Source: Bacteroidales bacterium (lineage in GTDB: Bacteria; Bacteroidota; Bacteroidia; Bacteroidales; UBA12481). Taken from it: 10,649 nt of DNA. Every line of letters begins with the position of its first letter. Position 1 is the stretch's first letter. Position numbers and translations under genes: made by a program. Below, piece by piece: positions 1-7,066 of the stretch. Location of the stretch: the NCBI GenBank assembly GCA_028707745.1, contig JAQWAJ010000030.1:1-10649 (forward strand), read 5' to 3'. The notes under the pieces are model-generated. The model was not told where the DNA came from, searched no databases, and was given only the letters and a program-made list of their open reading frames with translations.

Positions 1-4
1 TTTT

Positions 5-1042
5 ATGCTACGCAAAGCGATATTATATTGGGGTAGCATTATCGGAGGAGCTTTAATCATTTTGTCGCTGATGATTGGTGGCGCCATCCTGTACACGCGG
101 ACCTACGCACCCAGTCTGACCCAAACTGACAAAGATTCCGTGTACTTTTATGTCAGAACCGGTTCGCAATATCCTGCAGTACTGCAGGATATGAAAAAGA
201 CCCATTGGTTGAAACACGAGAGGAGTTTCAATTGGGTTGCCCAAAAAAAAGAGTATCCCGATCATGTCAAACCCGGCCGATATTTACTGACCAAAGGGAT
301 GTCGAATGCGCAGATTGTTGATATTCTGCGATCAGGCAAGCAGGCAGAGGTTCAGCTGGTGTTTAAAACCACACGGCATTTCGATAAACTGGCCGGAGTG
401 ATCTCCAAACAGATCGAGGCTGATTCGGTTTCCCTGCTGAATGCTTTCCGGGATCCCGCCGTGATGGCTTCATTTGGATTGAAACCCGAGTACTGGATGG
501 CGATGTTTGTGCCAAATACCTATCGTTTTCTTTGGAATACCAGTGCAGATCAGTTTTTAAAGCGGATGAACCAGGAGTTCAAAGCCTTCTGGAATCCCGA
601 ACGCGAGAGACGCCTGAAAGAGGTGGGACTCAGTAGGTTTGAGCTGATCACCCTGGCTGCCATTGTACAGGAAGAGACCTTCAAAACTGAAGATATGCCA
701 ATGGTTGCCGGTGTCTATTTTAACCGGTTGCACATGGGCATGCGTTTACAGGCGGATCCTACCGTGATTTTTGCCGTAGGGGATTACTCGATCAAAAGGG
801 TGCTGCACGCTCATCTTACATTTGACTCTCCATACAATACTTACAAATACGCAGGATTGCCTCCCGGTCCCATCCGGATACCATCCATTCAGGCAATCGA
901 TGCCTGTCTGAATTATAAGAGGCATAATTATCTGTATTTCTGTGCAAAGGAGGATTTTAGCGGTTATTCGGTATTCGCCCGTTCGTACAGCGATCATCTG
1001 GTAAATGCCCGGAAATATCAGCGGGCATTGAGCCGCCGTTAG
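5..1042 (+). CDS. mltG: MltG endolytic murein transglycosylase
   Basis: Inner-membrane enzyme that cuts nascent peptidoglycan strands within the chain, leaving 1,6-anhydro-MurNAc ends, and is thought to set glycan strand length. Seen: one N-terminal transmembrane anchor (about residues 5-30), then a small extracytoplasmic domain (about 45-115) and the YceG/MltG catalytic domain (about 115-340). Family landmarks are IVQEET (220-225), NRL (240-242), LQADPTV (248-254), SPYNTY (275-280) and GLPPGPI (284-290). Glu224 aligns with the catalytic Glu218 of E. coli MltG as I recall that sequence. The Glu two residues before it in E. coli is Gln222 here. The length of 345 residues is normal for the family. 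Only four bases precede the ATG, so promoter and ribosome binding site lie outside the window; the start is chosen because the anchor follows it directly. The gene converges on murB with overlapping stop codons. It carries a perfect 24-bp palindrome at 169-192. Confidence 0.95.
   Translation: MLRKAILYWGSIIGGALIILSLMIGGAILYTRTYAPSLTQTDKDSVYFYVRTGSQYPAVLQDMKKTHWLKHERSFNWVAQKKEYPDHVKPGRYLLTKGMSNAQIVDILRSGKQAEVQLVFKTTRHFDKLAGVISKQIEADSVSLLNAFRDPAVMASFGLKPEYWMAMFVPNTYRFLWNTSADQFLKRMNQEFKAFWNPERERRLKEVGLSRFELITLAAIVQEETFKTEDMPMVAGVYFNRLHMGMRLQADPTVIFAVGDYSIKRVLHAHLTFDSPYNTYKYAGLPPGPIRIPSIQAIDACLNYKRHNYLYFCAKEDFSGYSVFARSYSDHLVNARKYQRALSRR
169..192. repeat. Perfect 24-bp palindrome inside mltG
   Basis: Two 12-base arms, ATATCCTGCAGT and ACTGCAGGATAT, meet between bases 180 and 181 with no spacer and no mismatch; symmetry breaks at 168/193. 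The stretch encodes Tyr-Pro-Ala-Val-Leu-Gln-Asp (residues 56-62) in frame, so it is part of the real gene. It could be a site for a dimeric DNA-binding protein or a cruciform former, or it could be a coincidence of codons. With no loop bases, a hairpin in the mRNA would have to open a few central pairs. Confidence 0.9.
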
Positions 1043-2052
1043 ATCAGTCTGACTTCCATCTCGAGTTTTATTCCGAAAGATTTCTGAACAGATTCTATAA
1101 TCCGGTTTGCCAGATTTAAAATCTGAATGGAGGTTGCTCCACCGTAGTTGACCAATACCAGCGCCTGTTTGGGATACACGCCCACCGGACCTTCCCGGAA
1201 ACCTTTCCACCCGCATTGATCAATCAGCCATCCCGCCGGAATCTTTGCCGTTTCAGGGTCGTGATAGTAAGCCGGTATATCGGGATAGTTTTCTTTCAAT
1301 AAGGCAGCATGACATCCACTGATGACCGGATTCTTAAAAAAGCTTCCCGCATTGCCGATCTCAGCCGGGTCGGGCAGTTTCGACCGGCGGATGCGGATAA
1401 CCGCATTCCGGACTTCCAGTATCTCAGGACGATACCCGACCGGGAATTCCTGCTTTAACGGTTTGTACGTGAGATTTGGCCTGGGCTCTTTGTCCAGCCG
1501 GAATACGACTTCCCATACCAGCCATTTTTTGTTAACCGGATCTTTAAAGATACTATCGCGGTAGCCAAACCCGCATTGGTCACGATTGAGGGTGAAAGTC
1601 CGGAATGATTCAAGATCGATGACATTCACCGACTCAATCCAGTTCGAGACTTCTGCACCATAAGCCCCGATATTCTGAACCGGAGCGGCCCCAACCGAAC
1701 CGGGTATCAGCGAAAGGTTTTCAAGACCATAATATCCGCAGTTGACGGTCCAGTCGACGAATTTATCCCAATCCATTCCGGCACCGCATCTGACCAGAAC
1801 ATATTCCGGGAATTCATCCAGAATCATGATATCCGTATTGACAGGATGAATGACCGTACCGACAGCCGGTTTGCTGAGCAGGATATTGCTTCCGGTACCC
1901 AGCAGAAGCAGGTCACTGAACGAAGATCTGCCGGACTTTATGGAATCCAAAAGCTCTTCAGCGTTGTCTGCTTCAATGAAAGTTTGCGCGGTAGAGTCTA
2001 ACCCGAAAGAATTGGATTGTTTCAGAGAAAAGTTCTGCTGGATTTTTATCAT
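1039..2052 (-). CDS. murB: MurB UDP-N-acetylenolpyruvoylglucosamine reductase
   Basis: Cytoplasmic flavoenzyme that reduces UDP-GlcNAc-enolpyruvate to UDP-MurNAc with NADPH, the second committed step of peptidoglycan synthesis. Seen: an FAD-binding type 4 domain (about residues 20-185) with LGTGSNILL (51-59), IPGSVGAAPVQNIGAYG (116-132) and the substrate-site GYRDSIFK (163-170), then a MurB C-terminal domain (about 200-335) with GNAGSFFKNP (233-242) and a terminal EMEVRLI. Ser237 matches the proton-donating Ser229 of E. coli MurB and Glu333 matches Glu325; Arg165 matches Arg159. At 337 residues it is the long E. coli-like (type I) form. The start is supported because IQQNFSLKQSNSFGLD is the usual MurB opening. 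A -7 promoter box ends only four bases before the ATG, so the mRNA is probably leaderless. The last four bases overlap the end of mltG, which converges on it. Confidence 0.97.
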   Translation of the reverse strand: MIKIQQNFSLKQSNSFGLDSTAQTFIEADNAEELLDSIKSGRSSFSDLLLLGTGSNILLSKPAVGTVIHPVNTDIMILDEFPEYVLVRCGAGMDWDKFVDWTVNCGYYGLENLSLIPGSVGAAPVQNIGAYGAEVSNWIESVNVIDLESFRTFTLNRDQCGFGYRDSIFKDPVNKKWLVWEVVFRLDKEPRPNLTYKPLKQEFPVGYRPEILEVRNAVIRIRRSKLPDPAEIGNAGSFFKNPVISGCHAALLKENYPDIPAYYHDPETAKIPAGWLIDQCGWKGFREGPVGVYPKQALVLVNYGGATSIQILNLANRIIESVQKSFGIKLEMEVRLI

Positions 2053-2056
2053 GGTG

Positions 2057-2064
2057 CAAAGATA
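2057..2064 (-). promoter_or_regulatory. murB promoter, Bacteroidota -7 box
   Basis: On the minus strand this reads TATCTTTG, an exact match to the Bacteroidota sigma -7 consensus TAnnTTTG. It is followed by CACC and then the murB ATG. Since the box is centred near -7, transcription should begin at or within a couple of bases of the A of the start codon. I see no clear -33 TTTG at the usual distance. Beyond the box, the 79-bp gap also has to hold the promoter of the divergent glycosyltransferase, for which TATTTTTC at 2086-2093 (plus strand) is only a weak candidate. Confidence 0.6.
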
Positions 2065-2131
2065 ATCTCGTTATAATAAAACCGCTATTTTTCGTTTTAT
2101 TGTTACTTCGAAGAATTTATACCAGGAATTC

Positions 2132-3238
2132 ATGAAAAATCGTGTCATCCTTGCCGTAACCAATGACTTATCCGGGGATCAGCGTGTGCACAAGGTTGCG
2201 ATGAGCCTGATGAAGTTTGGATACCAACCCACGCTGGTGGGGCGGATATTGCCGGGTTCCATCCCGTTACACCGACCTTATGGTATCCGGAGATTCCGGC
2301 TGTTGTTCCATAAAGGCCCCTGGTTTTATTGCGCTTATAATATCCGGTTGTTTTTGTATTTGCTGTTCGTCAGGGCCGATATTTTTCTGGCCAACGATCT
2401 GGATACACTTCCTGCAGCTTATCTGGCCGGCCGTTTGCGGAGAAAGAAAATCGTGTACGATTCCCATGAATATTTTACCGAGGTGCCGGAGCTCGTTAAC
2501 CGGAAAAGGGTAAGACAGGTTTGGATGTTTATCGAGAAGATGATTTTTCCTGAATTGAAAAATGTTTATACTGTAAATACTTCTATAGCAGAAATTTACA
2601 AAAATAAATATGGCGTGCCGGTAAAGGTTTTGCGTAATGTACCTTCCGCTAATCTCCCTGCACCTGTAGCCGGTCAGCTTCCGGTTGGGTTTACAGATAG
2701 TCCGGTAATCCTTTATCAGGGAGCGCTGAATATAGGAAGAGGACTCGAAGAGATAATCCGGGCTCTGCCGATGATTCCGGATTGTCATTTTCTTTTGGTT
2801 GGGGATGGAGATATACGTCCTGAACTGGAGGCTTTGGTGAAGGAACTGAACCTGGATAAAAGGGTCTGTTTCACGGGCAGGCTCCCGTTCGATCAGGTTT
2901 CGTGGTACACCATGCAGGCAACTCTTGGAATCAGTCTGGAGCAGGACATGGGGCTGAGCTATCATTATGCTCTGCCTAACAAATTATTCAATTACCTGCA
3001 GCTTGGACTTCCGGTTATTGCTTCAGATTTGCCTGAAATCAGGCAGATTGTAGAGAGTGTTGGGTTCGGGATGATCATTGACCGGTTTGATCCGGAGTAT
3101 CTCAGTGAAAGGATTCGCTCGATACTGAACGATCCTGAATTGCTCAGAAGCTGGCACGACCGGGCGCTGGCAGCGGCCCCCGATTATACCTGGGAAGCTG
3201 AAGAAAAGGTTTTGCTGAATTTTTTTCCGGCGCTCTGA
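2132..3238 (+). CDS. GT4-like glycosyltransferase with GT-B fold
   Basis: Probable cytoplasmic or membrane-associated transferase that moves a sugar from a nucleotide-sugar to a glycan or lipid acceptor; donor, acceptor and pathway cannot be told. Seen: an N-terminal Rossmann-like half with the opening TNDLSGDQRVHKVA (10-23), ANDLDTLPAAYLAG (87-100) and YDSHEYFTEVPEL (109-121), then a C-terminal glycosyltransferase group 1 half with LYQGALNIGRGLEE (194-207), LLVGDGDIRPEL (221-232), FTGRLPF (247-253) and LPNKLFNYLQLGLPVIAS (281-298). The usual EX7E pair is absent: Tyr279 and Asn287 occupy those places. No transmembrane helix or signal peptide is evident. An AGGA four bases before the ATG (2124-2127) is the best Shine-Dalgarno in the window and supports this start. 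The inter-domain linker (about 2553-2620) is locally AT-rich. The gene stands alone on its strand, divergent from murB and convergent with ftsE, so its neighbours do not reveal a polysaccharide cluster. Confidence 0.88.
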   Translation: MKNRVILAVTNDLSGDQRVHKVAMSLMKFGYQPTLVGRILPGSIPLHRPYGIRRFRLLFHKGPWFYCAYNIRLFLYLLFVRADIFLANDLDTLPAAYLAGRLRRKKIVYDSHEYFTEVPELVNRKRVRQVWMFIEKMIFPELKNVYTVNTSIAEIYKNKYGVPVKVLRNVPSANLPAPVAGQLPVGFTDSPVILYQGALNIGRGLEEIIRALPMIPDCHFLLVGDGDIRPELEALVKELNLDKRVCFTGRLPFDQVSWYTMQATLGISLEQDMGLSYHYALPNKLFNYLQLGLPVIASDLPEIRQIVESVGFGMIIDRFDPEYLSERIRSILNDPELLRSWHDRALAAAPDYTWEAEEKVLLNFFPAL

Positions 3239-3243
3239 TCGCC

Positions 3244-3954
3244 TTACATCCGCATGGCTTTATCGAAATCGAAATAGTTTTTCGAGGATTCCACAGGATC
3301 AAGCCGGCCGCTTTCACATCTCACTGTCCTGAACGGGAATTTCCGGATCATATTATAATCATGCGTAGCCATCAGGGTGGCCCTACCGCTTTTACTGATA
3401 TTGATCAGGAGGCGCATCAATTCTTCACTCGTATCCGGATCGAGGTTTCCGGTGGGTTCATCGGCCATCAGGATCTCAGGATCATTTAAAAGTGCCCTTG
3501 CAATCACCACACGTTGCTGCTCTCCGCCTGAGAGCAGGTGCGGGAATTTATCATGCTTGTAGTGCAGGTCGACATGGTCGAGCACCTCCGAAATGCGTCT
3601 TTTTATAGCTTGCTTATCTTTCCATCCGGTGGCGCCCAGAACAAACGCCAGGTTCTGATATACACTGCGATCATCCAAAAGCTGGAAATCCTGGAAAACC
3701 ATTCCGATTTTCCTGCGAAGCTTCGGAATATCCCTTTGTCTGATATTTTTCAGATCGAACCCGGCAATGGTACCCTCTCCGTCACGCAACGGAAGCTCGG
3801 CGTACAGGGTTTTCAGCAGACTGGTTTTGCCGGTTCCGACTTTACCGATGAGGTAAACAAATTCTCCTGAATTTACCCGTAGTGAGACATTATCCAAAAC
3901 GAGATTCATTTGTTGATAAACCGAGGCATGTTGAAGGTCGATTACGGATTCCAT
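3244..3954 (-). CDS. ftsE: FtsE-like cell division ABC transporter ATPase
   Basis: Cytoplasmic ATPase expected to pair with the membrane protein FtsX; FtsEX couples ATP hydrolysis to activation of peptidoglycan hydrolases at the septum. Seen, in a 236-residue protein: Walker A GKVGTGKT (37-44), Q-loop FQDF (87-90), ABC signature LSGGEQQR (141-148), Walker B ILMADEP (161-167) with catalytic Glu166, D-loop GNLDP (169-173) and H-loop His198. The GKVGTGKTSLLKTLYAELP stretch is typical of Bacteroidota FtsE. The frame is open upstream to an ATG at 4051-4053, but that would add a Phe/Tyr-rich, unfamily-like 33 residues and run into the divergent TPR gene, so the ATG at 3952-3954 is preferred. No Shine-Dalgarno is seen. 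No ftsX lies within the window. A LolD- or MacB-type ATPase is the main alternative. Confidence 0.85.
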   Translation of the reverse strand: MESVIDLQHASVYQQMNLVLDNVSLRVNSGEFVYLIGKVGTGKTSLLKTLYAELPLRDGEGTIAGFDLKNIRQRDIPKLRRKIGMVFQDFQLLDDRSVYQNLAFVLGATGWKDKQAIKRRISEVLDHVDLHYKHDKFPHLLSGGEQQRVVIARALLNDPEILMADEPTGNLDPDTSEELMRLLINISKSGRATLMATHDYNMIRKFPFRTVRCESGRLDPVESSKNYFDFDKAMRM

Positions 3955-3968
3955 GTTTGAGGAGATTA

Positions 3969-3976
3969 TATCTTTG
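3969..3976 (+). promoter_or_regulatory. Promoter -7 box for the TPR-barrel operon
   Basis: TATCTTTG, an exact match to the Bacteroidota consensus TAnnTTTG, lies 61 bases before the TPR gene ATG and would give a leader of about 55-60 nt. No clear -33 TTTG is seen at the usual spacing. It abuts a candidate box for the divergent ftsE gene at 3977-3984. Confidence 0.55.
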
Positions 3977-3984
3977 CTAAAGTA
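3977..3984 (-). promoter_or_regulatory. Candidate ftsE promoter -7 box
   Basis: On the minus strand this reads TACTTTAG, one mismatch from TAnnTTTG, 22 bases before the preferred ftsE ATG. It directly adjoins the opposite-strand box at 3969-3976, and the two together form an imperfect inverted repeat with a perfect core CTTT-GCT-AAAG (3972-3982). A one-mismatch box is weak evidence by itself. Confidence 0.3.
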
Positions 3985-4037
3985 AAAATAAAACAGGGGA
4001 AAATTAGTTATTCCTTTCAGACGAAACACAACAAGCC

Positions 4038-7000
4038 ATGAATCGTTATCCACTAGTTATTGTTCCTATTTTCCTGCTGATGCTGCTCAATGGTTCGGTA
4101 AAAGCTCAGCAATCAGCCATATATCGTGATCAGGATGCCGACCTGAAGGAAGGATTGGAATTGTTCCACAAAGCCCAGTACGGAGCTGCGCAACACCGGT
4201 TTACGGAATATCTCAGCCGGACAGAAAATCAGGAAACTACCTCGAGGGTCGATGCGGCTTTTTATCAGGCAATTTGTGCTATCCGGCTGGATCATAATAA
4301 TGGGGAGGCCCTGGTTGAAAACTTCCTCGAAAAGTACCCTGAAGGTTCAAAAGCCAACCTGGCCCGCTATGAGATGGGCAAAGTGTTATTTGAAAACAAA
4401 AAATTCAAAAAGGCATCTACCTGGTTTCAAAAGGTCGAAATCATGAAACTGGGGTCTGAATATCGGCCGAACTATCAGTTTTATTCCGGATACTGTTACT
4501 TCGAGGAGAAAGCCTATTCCAAAGCGCAACCCTTGTTCAAACAGGTAATGGGTTCTGGTGGTGAGTTCAGTGAGGCTGCATCGTATTACTATTATTGCAC
4601 GGTTTATCAGGATAAGAATTATGACAGTGCACTGAAAGGATTTCAGGAATTGGTCAGCAGTGATGAGTACGGCAATTCTGCCCGCTTTTATGTTGCCCAG
4701 ATCTATTATGCTCAGGAAAATTTTGAGCAGGTCATTCCGATGGCAACCGAGCTTCTGAAAAACGCCAAACCGGATCAGCAGGTTGAAATGGCCCGGATCA
4801 TTGGTGATTCCTATTTCCGCCTCAACAAGTTTCAGGAGGCGATTCCCTACCTCGAAAAGTATAAAAAAGGAACCAAAAACCTGTCGCGCGAGGAACATTA
4901 CGCCCTTGGATATGCTTATTACATGAATCGTCAGAGCAAGGATGCGGTCAAGGAACTTGAATTGATTACAGATGCTGATGATCAGCTGACGCAATCATCA
5001 AACCACCTGCTCGGGGGTATTCTGGTTGGCATGGACGATAAGCTGAAGGCGAGATCTGCCTTCAGGAAGGCCGCCTCCCTGACTTATGATAAAAAACTTC
5101 AGGAAGAATCATTGCTCAACTATGCCAAGCTAAACTTTGATTTGTCAATTTCGGGAGAGACGATCCGTGCTTTCGAAGAGTTTCTGAAGACATTTCCCGA
5201 CTCTGAATATAAGGATGAGGTGTATGATTACATGGTCAAAATGTTCATGAACACCCGCAATTATCAGGAAGCAATGGCTTCTCTGGAGAAGATCAAGGAT
5301 AAAACAACAGAGGTAAAAAAGGCATATCAACGGATCGCCTACTTCAGGGCTCTTGAACTCTTCAATAACCTCAAGTACCGTGAAGCCATCGATATGTTCA
5401 ATAAGTCGCTGGAGCTTGGAAATTATGACGACCATATCCGGATGCTGAGCTTGTACTGGCAGGGAGAAGCCTGGTATAACATCAAAGCATACGAAAAGGC
5501 GGCCGGTTACTATGAACGGTTCATGAATTCCAGCGGGGCAAGTAAGCTTCCTGAGTATCAGCTTGCACAATATGGTATGGGGTATAGCTACTTCAATCAG
5601 GAGGACTATTCACAGTCGGTATCCTGGTTCCGTCGTTTTGCCGGAAGTGCCCGTACTTCGGATAAACTGATTGCAGATGCCTATAACAGGATCGGGGATT
5701 GCTATTTCATGAGCCGGACTTACTGGCAGGCCATCGAGTATTATGATAAGGCCATTGCCCTCCATACCGAGGATGCGGGCTATTCAGTATTTCAGAAAGG
5801 GTTCTCTCTGGGGCTGGTACAAAAACCGGAACAGAAGATCGAAGTATTGAACCAGCTGATCCGGGATTATCCGAAATCACCTTATACCGATGATGCTTCC
5901 TATGAAATCGGACGATCGTACATCGATATGGCTTTGCCCATGGATGCGATCCGGACTTTTAAAGAGCTGATCAGTAAGTATCCGAATAGTTCGTATGTCA
6001 GAAAATCTTATGTCCAGCTGGGGCTGATCTACTTCAACGCCAATCAGAATGAGGATGCTATGGCGATGTATAAGAAGGTGGTATCCACCTGGCCGGATTC
6101 CCAGGAATCGGCAGATGCCCTGAACGGGATCAAAAATATCTATGTTGAAAGCAACCAGGTGGATGAATACCTGACGTATGCTCAGTCGACTGGAAAAACC
6201 ACGGATATTTCCCTATCCCAGCAGGATAGCCTGATTTATCAGGCTGCCGAGAATGTTTATATGCAGGGTAATTGTGAAAAGTCGCTCAAGAGCCTCGAAC
6301 AGTACATTTCGCGGTTCCCGCAGGGGCATTTTGTGCTGAACGCTCTTTTCTACATTGGTGATTGTGCTTATCAGGGCAATGATCTCGATAAAGCGCTCAA
6401 CTCCTATTCGGTCATTCTATCGAAGGGTAAAAATGAATTTTCTGAGGTGGCTCTGGCACGAACCGGGGAAATCTATTATCAAAAATCGGATTTTAGCAAG
6501 GCCATGGGGCTATATCAGCAACTGCTGCAGCAGGCGGAAGTGCCAGCCAATATCCTAGATGCGCGCATCGGTATTATGCGCTGCGCCTTTAAACAAAAGG
6601 ATTTTAACGCAGTGATTCAATCGTCAAAAGAGGTCATGTCTTCGGATAAGGTCCCTGAAGAGATTGTCAGGGAGGCATCCTACAAACTGGGTAAAGCCTA
6701 TCTGGAAACCGGCGACGATGATAAAGCCCAGGAGATCCTTGCCAGGGTTGCCAAAGATGTTAAAAATGTGGAAGGAGCCGAATCGAAATACACCATCGCC
6801 GAGATTTTGTATCACAAAGGGCTGGTTGACGATGCCGAAAAAGTGATACTCGAGTTCCTCGACCAGAATACCACTCATCAGTACTGGCTGGCTAAAAGCT
6901 ATATCCTCTGGTCAGAAATATACCTGAAACGCGGAGATCCTTTCCAGGCTAAGGCCACCCTGCAGATTCTCAAGGAGTCGTATACCAGGCAGGACGATGG

Positions 7001-7064
7001 CATTCTGAAGATTGTAGAGGAAAAACTGAAATGGATCGATTCCCAAAACCAAGAAAACAAGTAA
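4038..7064 (+). CDS. Large periplasmic tetratricopeptide repeat protein
   Basis: I do not recognise a named gene. Seen: a Sec signal peptide (residues 1-23: Asn-Arg, hydrophobic core, VKA before Gln24) with no lipobox Cys, so a soluble periplasmic protein is expected. The remaining 985 residues are almost wholly TPR or Sel1-like helical pairs, roughly 20 or more units. Examples are YSGYCYFEEKAYSKAQPLF (149-167) and YYYCTVYQDKNYDSALKGF (184-202), and units of the LxxAxxxFxxLIxxYPxSxY type in the second half recall BamD and CpoB. No catalytic domain is visible, so a scaffold or docking role is inferred. The sequence ends in a charged, Gln/Asn-rich tail. The next gene starts 2 bp after its stop, so the two are surely an operon, and the barrel encoded there is the likely partner. 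It is longer than BamD (about 270 residues) and lacks the lipoprotein anchor of the type IX secretion TPR protein PorW/SprE. Confidence 0.85.
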   Translation: MNRYPLVIVPIFLLMLLNGSVKAQQSAIYRDQDADLKEGLELFHKAQYGAAQHRFTEYLSRTENQETTSRVDAAFYQAICAIRLDHNNGEALVENFLEKYPEGSKANLARYEMGKVLFENKKFKKASTWFQKVEIMKLGSEYRPNYQFYSGYCYFEEKAYSKAQPLFKQVMGSGGEFSEAASYYYYCTVYQDKNYDSALKGFQELVSSDEYGNSARFYVAQIYYAQENFEQVIPMATELLKNAKPDQQVEMARIIGDSYFRLNKFQEAIPYLEKYKKGTKNLSREEHYALGYAYYMNRQSKDAVKELELITDADDQLTQSSNHLLGGILVGMDDKLKARSAFRKAASLTYDKKLQEESLLNYAKLNFDLSISGETIRAFEEFLKTFPDSEYKDEVYDYMVKMFMNTRNYQEAMASLEKIKDKTTEVKKAYQRIAYFRALELFNNLKYREAIDMFNKSLELGNYDDHIRMLSLYWQGEAWYNIKAYEKAAGYYERFMNSSGASKLPEYQLAQYGMGYSYFNQEDYSQSVSWFRRFAGSARTSDKLIADAYNRIGDCYFMSRTYWQAIEYYDKAIALHTEDAGYSVFQKGFSLGLVQKPEQKIEVLNQLIRDYPKSPYTDDASYEIGRSYIDMALPMDAIRTFKELISKYPNSSYVRKSYVQLGLIYFNANQNEDAMAMYKKVVSTWPDSQESADALNGIKNIYVESNQVDEYLTYAQSTGKTTDISLSQQDSLIYQAAENVYMQGNCEKSLKSLEQYISRFPQGHFVLNALFYIGDCAYQGNDLDKALNSYSVILSKGKNEFSEVALARTGEIYYQKSDFSKAMGLYQQLLQQAEVPANILDARIGIMRCAFKQKDFNAVIQSSKEVMSSDKVPEEIVREASYKLGKAYLETGDDDKAQEILARVAKDVKNVEGAESKYTIAEILYHKGLVDDAEKVILEFLDQNTTHQYWLAKSYILWSEIYLKRGDPFQAKATLQILKESYTRQDDGILKIVEEKLKWIDSQNQENK

Positions 7065-7066
7065 CC

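Noticed and set aside
817..824. TACATTTG, a TAnnTTTG match within mltG
   Set aside because: About five matches to the six fixed bases are expected by chance in this window; this one is inside a gene and faces no gene start.
746..1216. 156-codon open frame on the minus strand across the mltG/murB junction
   Set aside because: It spans two well-supported genes in another frame, has no family-like motifs, and its product is a mixture of unrelated composition.
2267..2965. 232-codon open frame antisense to the glycosyltransferase
   Set aside because: The sense gene has clear domain motifs; the antisense product shows none, and there is no promoter box or ribosome binding site for it.
3955..4053. 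33-residue N-terminal extension of the FtsE-like protein
   Set aside because: Family members begin near MESVIDLQHAS; the extension would overlap the TPR start codon region and cover both candidate promoter boxes.
4386..4994. 202-codon open frame antisense to the TPR gene
   Set aside because: Its Ile/Leu/Phe-rich product mirrors the codons of TPR helices on the other strand and has no recognisable domain.
6522..6533. 12-bp palindrome CTGCTGCAGCAG in the TPR gene
   Set aside because: Two to three perfect 12-bp palindromes are expected by chance here, and this one encodes a Leu-Leu-Gln-Gln stretch. A similar one, TGTTCATGAACA at 5242-5253, is dismissed likewise.
4038..7064. TPR protein as BamD or the type IX secretion protein PorW/SprE
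   Set aside because: It is far longer than BamD, has no lipobox Cys unlike both, and no other Bam or type IX secretion gene lies nearby.
7031..7066. Upstream ATG for the barrel gene
   Set aside because: It lies inside the TPR gene and puts 12 mostly polar residues before a signal peptide that is complete from the ATG at 7067.
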